Made by a program: the position numbers and the translations under genes. Under the pieces are notes generated by a model, which made no database searches, was not told where the DNA came from, and worked only from the letters and a program-made list of their open reading frames with translations. Shown here piece by piece: positions 16,895 through 24,971 of a stretch of 64,000 nucleotides of DNA. This DNA comes from Anaerolineaceae bacterium. GTDB taxonomy: Bacteria; Chloroflexota; Anaerolineae; Anaerolineales; Anaerolineaceae. The stretch covers positions 186,001-250,000 of the forward strand of contig JAJUGU010000004.1 of NCBI GenBank assembly GCA_029265815.1. Direction: 5' to 3'. The stretch's first letter is position 1. Each line of letters starts with the position of its first letter.

Positions 16895-18925
16895 ATGATC
16901 GCAAATATCGGATTTGGATTACTGGTAATCACAATCGTAACATCCCTGATTGCCGTGATCACGGCTATTTACGGGGTCACTAGCAAAACCAGGGCCATGC
17001 TAGAAACCTCACGCCTGGCTGCCCTTTCTGCCTTCCCTCTACTTTCGATGTCCATTGCAGCCTTGATTACGCTGCTCTTGAGTGGAAAATTCGAATACGT
17101 TTATGTTTATCAAACCACCAGTTTGAGCATGCCTGTTTACCTTAAGATCGCCGCGTTGTGGGGCGGGCAACAAGGCTCGCTGCTTTTCTGGTGCTGGCTG
17201 CTTTCAGGTTTTACTTTCATCGTTCTGATTCGCAAGTGGAAGCAGGATCACGATCTATTGCCGTGGGTGATTGTGGTCACCAATATCACGCTTTTCTTCT
17301 TCATGGTGCTGGTTCTCTTTTTTGAGAATCCATTTCTGAAGTATTACATTATGTACAACGGTGAAGTGATCACCTCGCTGTTTCAACCTTTTCATGCAAT
17401 TACCGCTCATCCGACCGATGGCAGCGGACTAAACCCCCTATTACGCCATTACGGCATGGTGGTTCATCCGCCTATGCTCTACCTGGGTTTCGTGGGATTC
17501 ATCATCCCGTTTGCGTACGCTATTGCCGCCTTAATCGAAGGACGCACAGATGACCGCTGGCTTAAAGCCACACGCAGGTGGTCGCTGACGGCATGGCTCT
17601 TCCTTTCCCTGGGGTTGGTTCTGGGCAGCCGTTGGGCATATGACGTTTTAGGTTGGGGTGGTTATTGGAGCTGGGACCCCGTCGAAATTTCAGCTTTTAT
17701 GCCCTGGCTGACTGGCACGGCCTACCTGCATTCAATGGTAATGCAAGATAAACGCGGATTATTCAAGCATTGGAACGTGGCATTGATCATCCTCACTTTT
17801 TGCCTGGTCATTTTTGGAACCTTTCTCACCCGCTCCGGGCTGTTTTCTTCGGTGCATGCGTTCTCTGAATCTCAGATCGGGCCCGCTTTCTTCATTTTTA
17901 TTGCTGTAATGTTCGTAGTATCTCTGGGATTACTTCTCTTTCGCTGGTCGCGGCTCAGTTCTGGTTATCAGATTAAGTCGTTTTTCTCGCGCGAATCTGC
18001 GTTCTTGTATAACAACCTGTTATTCTTAGCTATCTTTGCCATTTGCCTTCTCGGAGTTATCTTTCCTATTCTTTCTGAATTGTTCACCGGCCAACAGGTA
18101 ACCGTAGGACCGCAGTTCTACGAAAGCGCAGCCGGACCCTTGTTCGCATTATTACTGCTGCTCATGGGTATCGTCCCACTGACCGCCTGGAGCACCTCAT
18201 CTGCCCGTAATCTTGGAAAAACCGTGTGGAAACCAGCGCTGATATCTCTCATCTTCCCAATTGCTGCTGTGATCTTGGGAGCCAGAAATTGGATTGCAGT
18301 AATCGCCATCTGGCTGGCAGCGCTTGTGATTTGTGTGACGCTGTACGACTATATCCGCTCGATCGGGCTCAGGGCAGCTAACCATCATGAGCCATGGTGG
18401 AAAGCGTTTCTAACCCTTACCACCCGTAACCGCCGCCGTTATGGTGGGTACATCATCCACCTCGGCGTGGCGTTAATGGGTTTGGGCATCATCGGCATCG
18501 AGTTCTTCCAAACCCAGACCCAGGCAATGCTCAAACTTGGTGAATCACTTGACCTATCAGGCTACACGATCACATATCGTGATTTTCAGATCGCTGATAC
18601 GCCAGATGGGCGCAACGTAGCCAGAGTTGAGATTTCCATCGCGCGCAACAACCAAGAATTAAAAGTCGTCTATCCACGCATTGATTACTATTATGATTCC
18701 GAGCAGGCGGTTACCATTCCTGGTTTACGCACCACCCTTGCTGATGATCTATATGTCATCCTGGTGGATTGGGAACCTGTCACTTCAGAAGCCGCCACGA
18801 TCAAAGCCTTCCGTAACCCGTTGATGAATTGGTTCTGGATTGGTTCGATTGTGGCTGTTTTTGGAACTTTATTGGCTCTTTGGCCTTCAAGGGAACGAAA
18901 ATTGAACACGAAAGAGGCGGCGTGA
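16895..18925 (+). CDS. ccmF: Cytochrome c haem lyase subunit CcmF
   Basis: A 676-residue integral membrane protein with about 15 helices. The WWD domain that presents haem is intact in variant form, GWGGYWSWDPVEISAFMPWL near residues 252-271, and His residues flank it. CcmF with CcmH ligates haem to the CxxCH cysteines of apocytochromes. AAGGAAATCCC precedes the ATG, 24 bases after ccmE. The C-terminal periplasmic part (about 560-640) is followed by a last helix. Confidence 0.95.
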   Translation: MIANIGFGLLVITIVTSLIAVITAIYGVTSKTRAMLETSRLAALSAFPLLSMSIAALITLLLSGKFEYVYVYQTTSLSMPVYLKIAALWGGQQGSLLFWCWLLSGFTFIVLIRKWKQDHDLLPWVIVVTNITLFFFMVLVLFFENPFLKYYIMYNGEVITSLFQPFHAITAHPTDGSGLNPLLRHYGMVVHPPMLYLGFVGFIIPFAYAIAALIEGRTDDRWLKATRRWSLTAWLFLSLGLVLGSRWAYDVLGWGGYWSWDPVEISAFMPWLTGTAYLHSMVMQDKRGLFKHWNVALIILTFCLVIFGTFLTRSGLFSSVHAFSESQIGPAFFIFIAVMFVVSLGLLLFRWSRLSSGYQIKSFFSRESAFLYNNLLFLAIFAICLLGVIFPILSELFTGQQVTVGPQFYESAAGPLFALLLLLMGIVPLTAWSTSSARNLGKTVWKPALISLIFPIAAVILGARNWIAVIAIWLAALVICVTLYDYIRSIGLRAANHHEPWWKAFLTLTTRNRRRYGGYIIHLGVALMGLGIIGIEFFQTQTQAMLKLGESLDLSGYTITYRDFQIADTPDGRNVARVEISIARNNQELKVVYPRIDYYYDSEQAVTIPGLRTTLADDLYVILVDWEPVTSEAATIKAFRNPLMNWFWIGSIVAVFGTLLALWPSRERKLNTKEAA

Positions 18926-18927
18926 AA

Positions 18928-19416
18928 ATGAGAGGAAAAAACCTTCTCATTATTTCTATGGCAATAGTATTTTTTTGTTTCGCCACTCCCGTGCGTGCAC
19001 AGGAAATCACGCCCACGGTCAGTGACGATGAGGTCAACAGGGTAGCTCAGGAGTTGTATTGCCCGGTGTGTGAAAACACGCCGCTTGATGTTTGCCCAAC
19101 AAAAGCCTGTGCGCAATGGCGCGAATTAATTCGCGAAAAAATTGCCCTTGGTTGGAGCGAGCAGCAGATCAAACGATTTTTTGCCGAACAATACGGCGGA
19201 CAGGTGCTGGCAGTCCCTCCACTTCAGGGATTGAACTGGATCGTTTATGTGTTACCCCCCCTGGTGGTCATTGGCGGCATATACCTGGCGGTCACCATTG
19301 TGAAACGGTCAAGAAAATCTGTTATTCCAGAGAAAAAAGATCCTTTTCAATCGCCTCTTCCCGCTCCAGAAACCGTGATGAAGCAAATTGAAAAAGATCT
19401 TCACAAGGAAGAGTGA
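18928..19416 (+). CDS. ccmH: Cytochrome c biogenesis thiol-reductase CcmH with extra cysteines
   Basis: A 162-residue protein with a signal peptide (cleavage after PVRAQ), the CcmH helical domain and a C-terminal membrane helix (about 105-125). The redox pair is CPVC (C45, C48), which reduces apocytochrome CxxCH. Two further cysteines, C56 and C61 in DVCPTKAC, are absent from the proteobacterial protein and may form a second thiol pair. The conserved GWSEQQIKRFFAEQYG stretch follows. The start is ATG 18928; a GTG at 18922 overlapping the ccmF stop is possible but extends the signal by only two residues. Confidence 0.9.
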   Translation: MRGKNLLIISMAIVFFCFATPVRAQEITPTVSDDEVNRVAQELYCPVCENTPLDVCPTKACAQWRELIREKIALGWSEQQIKRFFAEQYGGQVLAVPPLQGLNWIVYVLPPLVVIGGIYLAVTIVKRSRKSVIPEKKDPFQSPLPAPETVMKQIEKDLHKEE

Positions 19417-19418
19417 TC

Positions 19419-19991
19419 ATGAACAATCCAGTAGAGAATCAACCATCATCCTCAACTGAAAAACGCCGTTTCCCATGGGTGACTGCAATTATTTCCTCAG
19501 TTTTTTTGATCGGCTTGCTTGTGGTTCTGGGATTGTGGATGAAACAGTCGAAGGTCACCTCACTTGAGATTGGCGCCAATGTTCCTGATTTTAGCGTCAC
19601 TACATTTGATGGCGAAACATACACAAAATCAGCCCTCGAAGGGAAACTCATCCTCATCAATTTTTGGTCTTCCTGGTGTTCTTCATGCGATGAGGAAGGA
19701 TACGCCCTCGAAGAAGTCTGGCAGGAAGTAAAGTCTTCCGGTGACATCGTTTTCCTCGGTGTGAATTACGTGGATACTGAAAAAGACTCTATCACCTTTC
19801 TCAACAAGTATGGAATCACCTATCCCAATGGTCCCGATCTTGGCTCAAAGATCTCTCGCATCTTTAAAGTTCAGGCGGTTCCCGAAACCTATATCATCGG
19901 CAGAGATGGCACCCTGGCAGCCATAAAGATCGGCGCGTTCGAATCTGCGGATGAGATCCGTACCCTGTTGGAAAAAGCCGCTCAGGAATAG
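19419..19991 (+). CDS. ccmG: Thioredoxin-fold thiol-disulfide oxidoreductase (CcmG/ResA type)
   Basis: A 190-residue protein with one N-terminal membrane helix (about 22-42) and a periplasmic TlpA/ResA-like thioredoxin domain. The active site is WCSSC, in the context ILINFWSSWCSSCDEE, with the cis-Pro loop QAVPETYIIG. It would keep CcmH or apocytochrome cysteines reduced. Start ATG 19419 follows AAGGAAGAG and lies two bases after the ccmH stop codon, so the two genes are translationally linked; a GTG two codons upstream is less likely. Confidence 0.9.
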   Translation: MNNPVENQPSSSTEKRRFPWVTAIISSVFLIGLLVVLGLWMKQSKVTSLEIGANVPDFSVTTFDGETYTKSALEGKLILINFWSSWCSSCDEEGYALEEVWQEVKSSGDIVFLGVNYVDTEKDSITFLNKYGITYPNGPDLGSKISRIFKVQAVPETYIIGRDGTLAAIKIGAFESADEIRTLLEKAAQE

Positions 19992-20001
19992 AAGGTTTTA
20001 A

Positions 20002-20304
20002 ATGGATATTATTTCCCTGGTCATCATCCTGGTCATTTTGATCATCGTGATCGTCGTGGTTACCCGACCCCTTTTTAAATCACCCGCAGAAGAAGAGCCA
20101 ACTGCTGTGAAAAAGATAGCAGAAAAGTCTGAATATGAAGAAATCCTTGGCCGTATTCGTGAATTAGATTTTGAATTTGGGCTGGGAAAAATCTCCATTG
20201 AAGATTACCATAACCTCAGAGATGAACTTTTGTCGCAGGCCGCCGCATTGATTCAACCGACAGCTAAAGAATCGGAAGAAATTACAAAGCATACAGCCTC
20301 CTGA
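20002..20304 (+). CDS. Short CcmI-like membrane protein of the ccm operon
   Basis: A 100-residue protein: one N-terminal membrane helix (residues 4-24) and a cytoplasmic helical segment with RIRELDFEFGLGKISIEDYHNLRDELL, the stretch that opens CcmI proteins. Full CcmI has a large TPR domain that presents apocytochrome; that domain is absent. The operon position, 10 bases after ccmG and 14 bases before ccmA, supports a role in the haem lyase complex. AGAAGG precedes the ATG. Confidence 0.75.
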   Translation: MDIISLVIILVILIIVIVVVTRPLFKSPAEEEPTAVKKIAEKSEYEEILGRIRELDFEFGLGKISIEDYHNLRDELLSQAAALIQPTAKESEEITKHTAS

Positions 20305-20318
20305 TCGGGAATGTTGCC

Positions 20319-21050
20319 ATGTTAACCGCTTCCAACCTCTACAAATCTTTTGGCTCGCGCAGAGTGCTGCGCGGAGTAAATATTAAGGTTGACAGAGGCG
20401 AGATCGTTTCTCTCATCGGTGTGAACGGCGCGGGTAAATCTACATTGCTGCGCATCCTTTCTACCCTCACCAGACCAGACGGAGGAAGAATCAGTCTGAA
20501 TGGTCTTTCGTTTGATAAAGATCCCATTCACATCAGGCAGCAGCTTGGCGTCGTGCTGCACTCTCCCATGCTCTACGGCAGCCTCACAGCGAGGGAAAAC
20601 CTGCGGTTCTTCAGTCAATTGTTTGGGGTCGTAGATTCTGAAAAGCGTATTTCGATGATTTTGGATGAGATGAACCTCTCTTCTAGGGCAAATGATCTGG
20701 TCCGCACGTATTCACGCGGCATGCAGCAGCGTCTCTCCATTGCTCGTTCCCTGCTGCATGAACCCGAGTACTTAATCATGGATGAACCTCTTACAGGTCT
20801 GGATGATGATTCCATCCAACGCCTGAACCAATATTTGAAACATGCGGCACAACAAGGTAAAGCGATCCTTTTTGCCACACATGACCTTGAACGTGCTTGT
20901 GAATTGGCTACCCGCGCAGACATCCTGCATCGTGGGGTGATCAGCGACTCTTTACCCATCGATGGCATCACACCTGAAAAATTGCGCGAACATTATCACC
21001 AGGTAACCGCAGCCGATCAAAGCGACCTCACAGAAAGGCAAACGTTGTGA
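20319..21050 (+). CDS. ccmA: Haem exporter ATP-binding subunit CcmA
   Basis: A 243-residue ABC ATPase. Walker A is GVNGAGKST (residues 34-42), the signature is YSRGMQQRLSIAR, and Walker B is YLIMDEPL followed by the switch His in FATHD. With CcmB and CcmC it drives release of haem-loaded CcmE. GGGA stands eight bases before the ATG at 20319; an ATG at 20311 is in another frame. It overlaps the ccmB start by four bases. Confidence 0.92.
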   Translation: MLTASNLYKSFGSRRVLRGVNIKVDRGEIVSLIGVNGAGKSTLLRILSTLTRPDGGRISLNGLSFDKDPIHIRQQLGVVLHSPMLYGSLTARENLRFFSQLFGVVDSEKRISMILDEMNLSSRANDLVRTYSRGMQQRLSIARSLLHEPEYLIMDEPLTGLDDDSIQRLNQYLKHAAQQGKAILFATHDLERACELATRADILHRGVISDSLPIDGITPEKLREHYHQVTAADQSDLTERQTL

Positions 21051-21721
21051 AACGGTTTTTCGACGCGATCCTGGCCATTGTCTGGAAAGATCTTCTTGCA
21101 GAACGGCGTACCCGTGAGATCATGGGGGCAATGCTGGTCTTTGCATTAACAGTGATCCTCATCTTCATTTTTGCGTTTGACCTGTCTGTGGAAATGAGAC
21201 GCAAGGCCGCCGCAGGAGTGATCTGGGTGACGCTGTGTTTTGCGGGCACCATCAGCCTCAATCGTTCTATGTCGATTGAAAAAGACCGCGAAGGGATGGA
21301 CGGATTGCTGCTGGCACCTGTTGACCGCACAGCGGTTTACTTTGGCAAAGTGCTCGTCAACTGGGTCTATATTCTGCTTTCTGCAGTGATCGTGATTCCC
21401 ATCTATTCGATTTTTAATAACACTAATTTGCTTTCATGGGAATTTGCCGGTGTGATTCTGCTGGGAACGCTTGGCTACATCCTTACTGGAACGTTGCTCT
21501 CAATGCTTTCAGTTCAACTACGTACCCGTGACATGATGCTTCCGGTGTTGCTTTTTCCTGTGGTCATTCCGCTCCTTCTGGCCGCCGTCCGCGCATCAAC
21601 AATCATCCTCCAGGGCGGAGCGGCTTCTGAATTACACACCTGGCTGCTCCTGTTGGCCGGTTATGACTTACTCTTTTTTGCTGTCGGATTGATGGTGTTT
21701 GAAAAAATAATCGAGGAATAG
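21047..21721 (+). CDS. ccmB: Haem exporter membrane subunit CcmB
   Basis: A 224-residue membrane protein with six helices and the CcmB N-terminal segment WKDLLAERRTREI, followed by SLNRSMSIEKDREGMDGLLLAP, which couples to CcmA. It starts at GTG 21047, overlapping the ccmA stop (GTGA), and ends directly before the ATG of ccmC at 21722. It is the permease half of the CcmAB complex. Confidence 0.93.
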   Translation: MKRFFDAILAIVWKDLLAERRTREIMGAMLVFALTVILIFIFAFDLSVEMRRKAAAGVIWVTLCFAGTISLNRSMSIEKDREGMDGLLLAPVDRTAVYFGKVLVNWVYILLSAVIVIPIYSIFNNTNLLSWEFAGVILLGTLGYILTGTLLSMLSVQLRTRDMMLPVLLFPVVIPLLLAAVRASTIILQGGAASELHTWLLLLAGYDLLFFAVGLMVFEKIIEE

Positions 21722-22450
21722 ATGAATCGTAAATACCAAAACTTACAAAAGATACCTCCATCTTTGATCTTTTTAGATGCATTGGCATTACTGGCTTTAC
21801 TCGGCGCATTCTGGCTGGTCATCGAATATGCCCCGATAGAAGTTGAAATGGGGCTGGTGCAAAAAGTGTTTTATTTTCATGTTGCGGTTAGCTGGACGGG
21901 GATGCTGGGGTTCCTTGTGTCATTGATCGCTTCCGTTGCGTACCTGAAAACAGGCAATATGAAGTGGGATATTGCAGGGTTGGCTGGTGTTGAAATTGGA
22001 ATGGTCTTTATGGCTCTCTGTATCGTCACCGGCTCGATCTGGGCGCGGCCAATCTGGAATACCTGGTGGACATGGGATCCGCGTCTGACAACAGTTTTGG
22101 TAATGGAATTGATCTACGCTGCTTACCTGCTGCTGCGCAGCGGTGTGGATGAGCCTGCGCGCAGAGCGAAGTATGCAGCTGTGTATGCCATTGCAGGCTT
22201 TGTCAGTGTGCCTCTGACCTTTTTATCCATTCGAATTTTCCGTACCATTCACCCGGTTATTGTAGGCGGCAGCAACACTGCAGCTTCAGGTTCGTTCGCG
22301 ATGACAGACCGCATGCAGGTGGCTTTCTTCGCCAGTCTGGCGGCCTTCACAATCCTGTTTGCAGCTTTCTACTGGCACCGGCTCCGCCTGGGTATGTTTC
22401 AAGCGCGGCTCGAAGAACGCAAGCTGGAATTGAACGCAGAGGAGGAATAA
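21722..22450 (+). CDS. ccmC: Haem handling protein CcmC
   Basis: A 242-residue protein with six helices and the WWD haem-handling motif WARPIWNTWWTWDPRLT (about residues 102-118), plus flanking His residues (FYFHVAVSW; RTIHPVI). CcmC attaches haem to CcmE. It starts immediately after ccmB and its stop overlaps the ATG of the small ccmD-like gene (TAATG). Confidence 0.95.
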   Translation: MNRKYQNLQKIPPSLIFLDALALLALLGAFWLVIEYAPIEVEMGLVQKVFYFHVAVSWTGMLGFLVSLIASVAYLKTGNMKWDIAGLAGVEIGMVFMALCIVTGSIWARPIWNTWWTWDPRLTTVLVMELIYAAYLLLRSGVDEPARRAKYAAVYAIAGFVSVPLTFLSIRIFRTIHPVIVGGSNTAASGSFAMTDRMQVAFFASLAAFTILFAAFYWHRLRLGMFQARLEERKLELNAEEE

Positions 22451-22587
22451 TGACGCCAGATACATCTGCCTATATGATCGCAGGATTCATCGTTATCTTT
22501 ACTGGTGTGATCGGGTACGCCGTTTCAATGGTAATCCGCATAAAAAGACTCAAGAAAGAGATAATTAACTTGCAAGATAATGAATAA
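22450..22587 (+). CDS. ccmD: CcmD-like 45-residue membrane peptide
   Basis: A 45-codon frame whose ATG overlaps the ccmC stop, preceded by GAGGAGGAA. It encodes a short start, one hydrophobic helix (about residues 9-28, YMIAGFIVIFTGVIGYAVSM) and a basic tail with RIKRLKKEI ending DNE. Proteobacterial CcmD has this architecture (one helix, then Arg/Lys-rich cytoplasmic tail) and holds CcmABC with CcmE. The call rests on size, topology and position; too short to be certain from sequence alone. Confidence 0.8.
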   Translation: MTPDTSAYMIAGFIVIFTGVIGYAVSMVIRIKRLKKEIINLQDNE

Positions 22588-22671
22588 GCGTTTGATTTTT
22601 ACATCAATTTATTCTTGGTGAACTGCTATTAGTTTTTTATTTAATCAATCAGATCAAAAATACAACCCCGG

Positions 22672-22719
22672 GGTAAAAATATTTCCAGAGTCACATGACT
22701 AAAGTCATTGATTTTTACC
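22672..22719. repeat. Nested inverted repeats between ccmD and the degV-type gene
   Basis: Outer arms GGTAAAAAT (22672-22680) and ATTTTTACC (22711-22719) are perfectly complementary. They enclose ATGAC-TAAA-GTCAT (22695-22708), a second stem. A 10-base palindrome ACCCCGGGGT (22665-22674) overlaps the left arm. The block ends 19 bases before the -35 box of the following promoter. It could be a structured 3' end for the ccm transcript or a protein-binding site for the next promoter. Confidence 0.5.
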
Positions 22720-22738
22720 AAAAATGAGCGTAACAAAT

Positions 22739-22767
22739 TTGACGCTTGCCTGTCAAAAGGGTATTAT
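22739..22767 (+). promoter_or_regulatory. Sigma70-type promoter of the DegV-family gene
   Basis: TTGACG (22739-22744), a 17-base spacer, and TATTAT (22762-22767). Transcription would begin near 22774, giving a leader of about 32 bases with AAGG before the ATG at 22806. Confidence 0.75.
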
Positions 22768-22805
22768 AAGATTGTAATTTACTCCCGACTTATAAGGTAA
22801 AAAAG

Positions 22806-23654
22806 ATGATTGGAATCATTACCGATAGTACCTGTGATATCCCCGAAGAAATGGTTCAGCAATATGGCATCACAATAATTCCCCACATGATCATATGGGG
22901 GACAGAACAATATCGTGACCGTGTAGACATGCAGCCAGTCGATTTTTACAAACGGCTCGTCTCCGATCCCGTCTACCCCTCCTCTGCTCAGGCAGGAATT
23001 CCAGACTTCGTTAAGGCTTACGAAGAGGCGATCAGCAAGGGGGTAAAAGAGATCATCACCCTTACCGTCAGCAGTGCCATGAGCGGTGCATACCACATGG
23101 CACAGGAAGCCGCCAAGCTGGTGAAGATACCCGTTTCAGTAGTGGATGGAAAAGGTCCAACGATGAGTCTGGGCTGGCAGGTTTTGGCCGCCGCCCGGGC
23201 ACGCGATGCCGGTGCTGATGTAAAAAAGATCCTCGCCATGTTAGAAGAGATGAAGAATAAACTCGTGCAATATGTATGCATGGATTCGCTGGAATATCTA
23301 CAAAAAGGCGGACGTATTGGCAATGCAGTGAAATGGGTAGGCAGTGTTTTAAAAATCAAACCGCTGGTCAATATCAATCATCGCAGCGGTCTGGTTGAGC
23401 CGGTGAGCCTCTCTCGCACCCATAAAGGGATCGTGGAGCAAATGTACACAAGGTTCTTTGAACATTTTAAAAACGCAACAAATTTACACATCGCTGTTTT
23501 GCATGGGAACGTACCCGAGGAAGCCGAAGCGTTGGCAGAGCGCATTCGCCAGGAGTTTAACCCCGCGGAACTAATTATCAACATCACCGGTCCGGTTCTT
23601 GGAATCAATACCGGCCCCGGCGCCCTGGCACTGGCAGGTTATGCCGAAGGGTAG
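22806..23654 (+). CDS. DegV-family fatty-acid-binding protein
   Basis: A 282-residue DegV-fold protein: IGIITDSTCDIPEEMV at the N-terminus, SSAQAGIPDF after the first lobe, and TVSSAMSGAYHMAQEAA, the residues that bind the carboxylate of a fatty acid, then GGRIG and a C-terminal lobe ending GPVLGINTGPGALALAG. Family members (FakB) present fatty acids to FakA kinase in Gram-positive bacteria; no fakA is in the window. Cytoplasmic, own promoter. Confidence 0.9.
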   Translation: MIGIITDSTCDIPEEMVQQYGITIIPHMIIWGTEQYRDRVDMQPVDFYKRLVSDPVYPSSAQAGIPDFVKAYEEAISKGVKEIITLTVSSAMSGAYHMAQEAAKLVKIPVSVVDGKGPTMSLGWQVLAAARARDAGADVKKILAMLEEMKNKLVQYVCMDSLEYLQKGGRIGNAVKWVGSVLKIKPLVNINHRSGLVEPVSLSRTHKGIVEQMYTRFFEHFKNATNLHIAVLHGNVPEEAEALAERIRQEFNPAELIINITGPVLGINTGPGALALAGYAEG

Positions 23655-23667
23655 CACAACCCTTTTC

Positions 23668-24867
23668 TTAACCCTGGGTTAACAAGTTTAGAACTTCATT
23701 AAAAATTACTCTTTCCTCATCCGTCGCAATCGCCAGCACTTTTGTTCGTGAGTCTGTGGTTGCGATATTTTTCCCATCACCATTAGTCGAATCCCGGTTT
23801 GCATCCAAGTCAAGTTTAATACCCAAATTTTCAACATTACTGCAAACCTTTTCGCGCAGTTTCCATGATTTGATCCCGATATCATCGGTAAACACCACCG
23901 CGTCCGCGCCGTTAAGCAGCCAGGTGTATGCTCCCAGATAAAACCTGAGCCGATTGGCATAAACTTCATAAGCAAGTCGGCATTTCTCGTTCCCGGCTTC
24001 AGCTGCTTCGATCACCTCTGCCAGGTTCGAGGAATAACCACTGAGACCTATCAGCCCTGATCGGTTGTTAAGATTCTCTTCCACCTCAGCCACTGTGAAA
24101 CCCTTCCGCAGCAATTCCAGCACCACCTCGGCATCGATATCACCGCAGCGTGTGGACATGACCAGGCCAGCCAGAGGTGAAAATCCCATTGAGGTTTCAA
24201 CGGAATGTCCATCGGCGAACGCACAGACGCTTGAACCGCCTGTTCCCAGGTGGCACATGATGAGTTTGACTTCGTTTAGGGGCTTCCCTAGTAATTCGGC
24301 AGCCTTGCGGCTGACAAATTGATAGGATAAACCATGAAAGCCATATTTCCGTAAACCATATCCATTGGCTAGATCGCGGGGAATGGCGTACTCCCGCGCC
24401 GCGGGTTTCAAAGAAGCATGGAAAGCCGTATCAAACACCGCAAATTGTTGCGCATCCGGCAGCCGCTCGAGGCATACTTCGATCACATTGTATGAATTTG
24501 GATTGTGAATCGGCGCCAGCGGTAGGCATTCACGAAGTGTGTCGATGGTTACCGAATCGATCCGTGTCGTTGACTTAAATTGTTCCCCGCCATGCACGAA
24601 CCGATGGCCAACAGCATCAATTTCGACCTTGTGTTCTTTGAGCAAGGAAAGGATCTTTTCAGCAGCCTTGCGGTGCGAGTTTAACTTGCAGTTCTTTTTC
24701 CCTTCAATACCATCGATCACCCATTCGATCACCGGCGCCGCCCGGGTATGAGTGGCAACATTCCTCGCCTTTCCCGCTGCGATGATCCTGCTTTTTCCAT
24801 CCGCATCCGTTTGATATACCTTGAAACCCAGTGAGGAACTGCCGCAATTAATGACCAGAATATTCAC
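23668..24867 (-). CDS. ackA: Acetate-kinase-family enzyme with altered FTDDIG motif
   Basis: A 399-residue acetate/propionate kinase: NCGSSSLGF start, VGHRFVHGGE, FDTAFH, KYGFHGLS, HLGTGGS, ETSMGF...MSTRCGDID and SGLIGLSG, all in family order, plus a C-terminal TDEER that supplies the conserved Glu. The usual FTGGIGEN loop near the adenosine site reads FTDDIGIKS. Acetate kinase makes ATP from acetyl phosphate during fermentation. GTG 24867 is preferred because GGAGAG lies just upstream; no phosphotransacetylase gene is adjacent. It is convergent with the degV-type gene, with 13 bases between them. Confidence 0.85.
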   Translation of the reverse strand: MNILVINCGSSSLGFKVYQTDADGKSRIIAAGKARNVATHTRAAPVIEWVIDGIEGKKNCKLNSHRKAAEKILSLLKEHKVEIDAVGHRFVHGGEQFKSTTRIDSVTIDTLRECLPLAPIHNPNSYNVIEVCLERLPDAQQFAVFDTAFHASLKPAAREYAIPRDLANGYGLRKYGFHGLSYQFVSRKAAELLGKPLNEVKLIMCHLGTGGSSVCAFADGHSVETSMGFSPLAGLVMSTRCGDIDAEVVLELLRKGFTVAEVEENLNNRSGLIGLSGYSSNLAEVIEAAEAGNEKCRLAYEVYANRLRFYLGAYTWLLNGADAVVFTDDIGIKSWKLREKVCSNVENLGIKLDLDANRDSTNGDGKNIATTDSRTKVLAIATDEERVIFNEVLNLLTQG

Positions 24868-24971
24868 ATGACTCTCCAAAATAATTGATAATTACAGATC
24901 CTGGATTGTAATCCAAAGCATTAATCTTAAAGAAACACATCGATCTGATTTTAAGATGAGGTGTTCAATCA

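Noticed and set aside
23668-23682. Terminator between the degV-type and acetate kinase genes (TTAACCC-T-GGGTTAA)
   Set aside because: The palindrome has a stem of only seven bases with no usable loop and lies inside the end of the acetate kinase gene.
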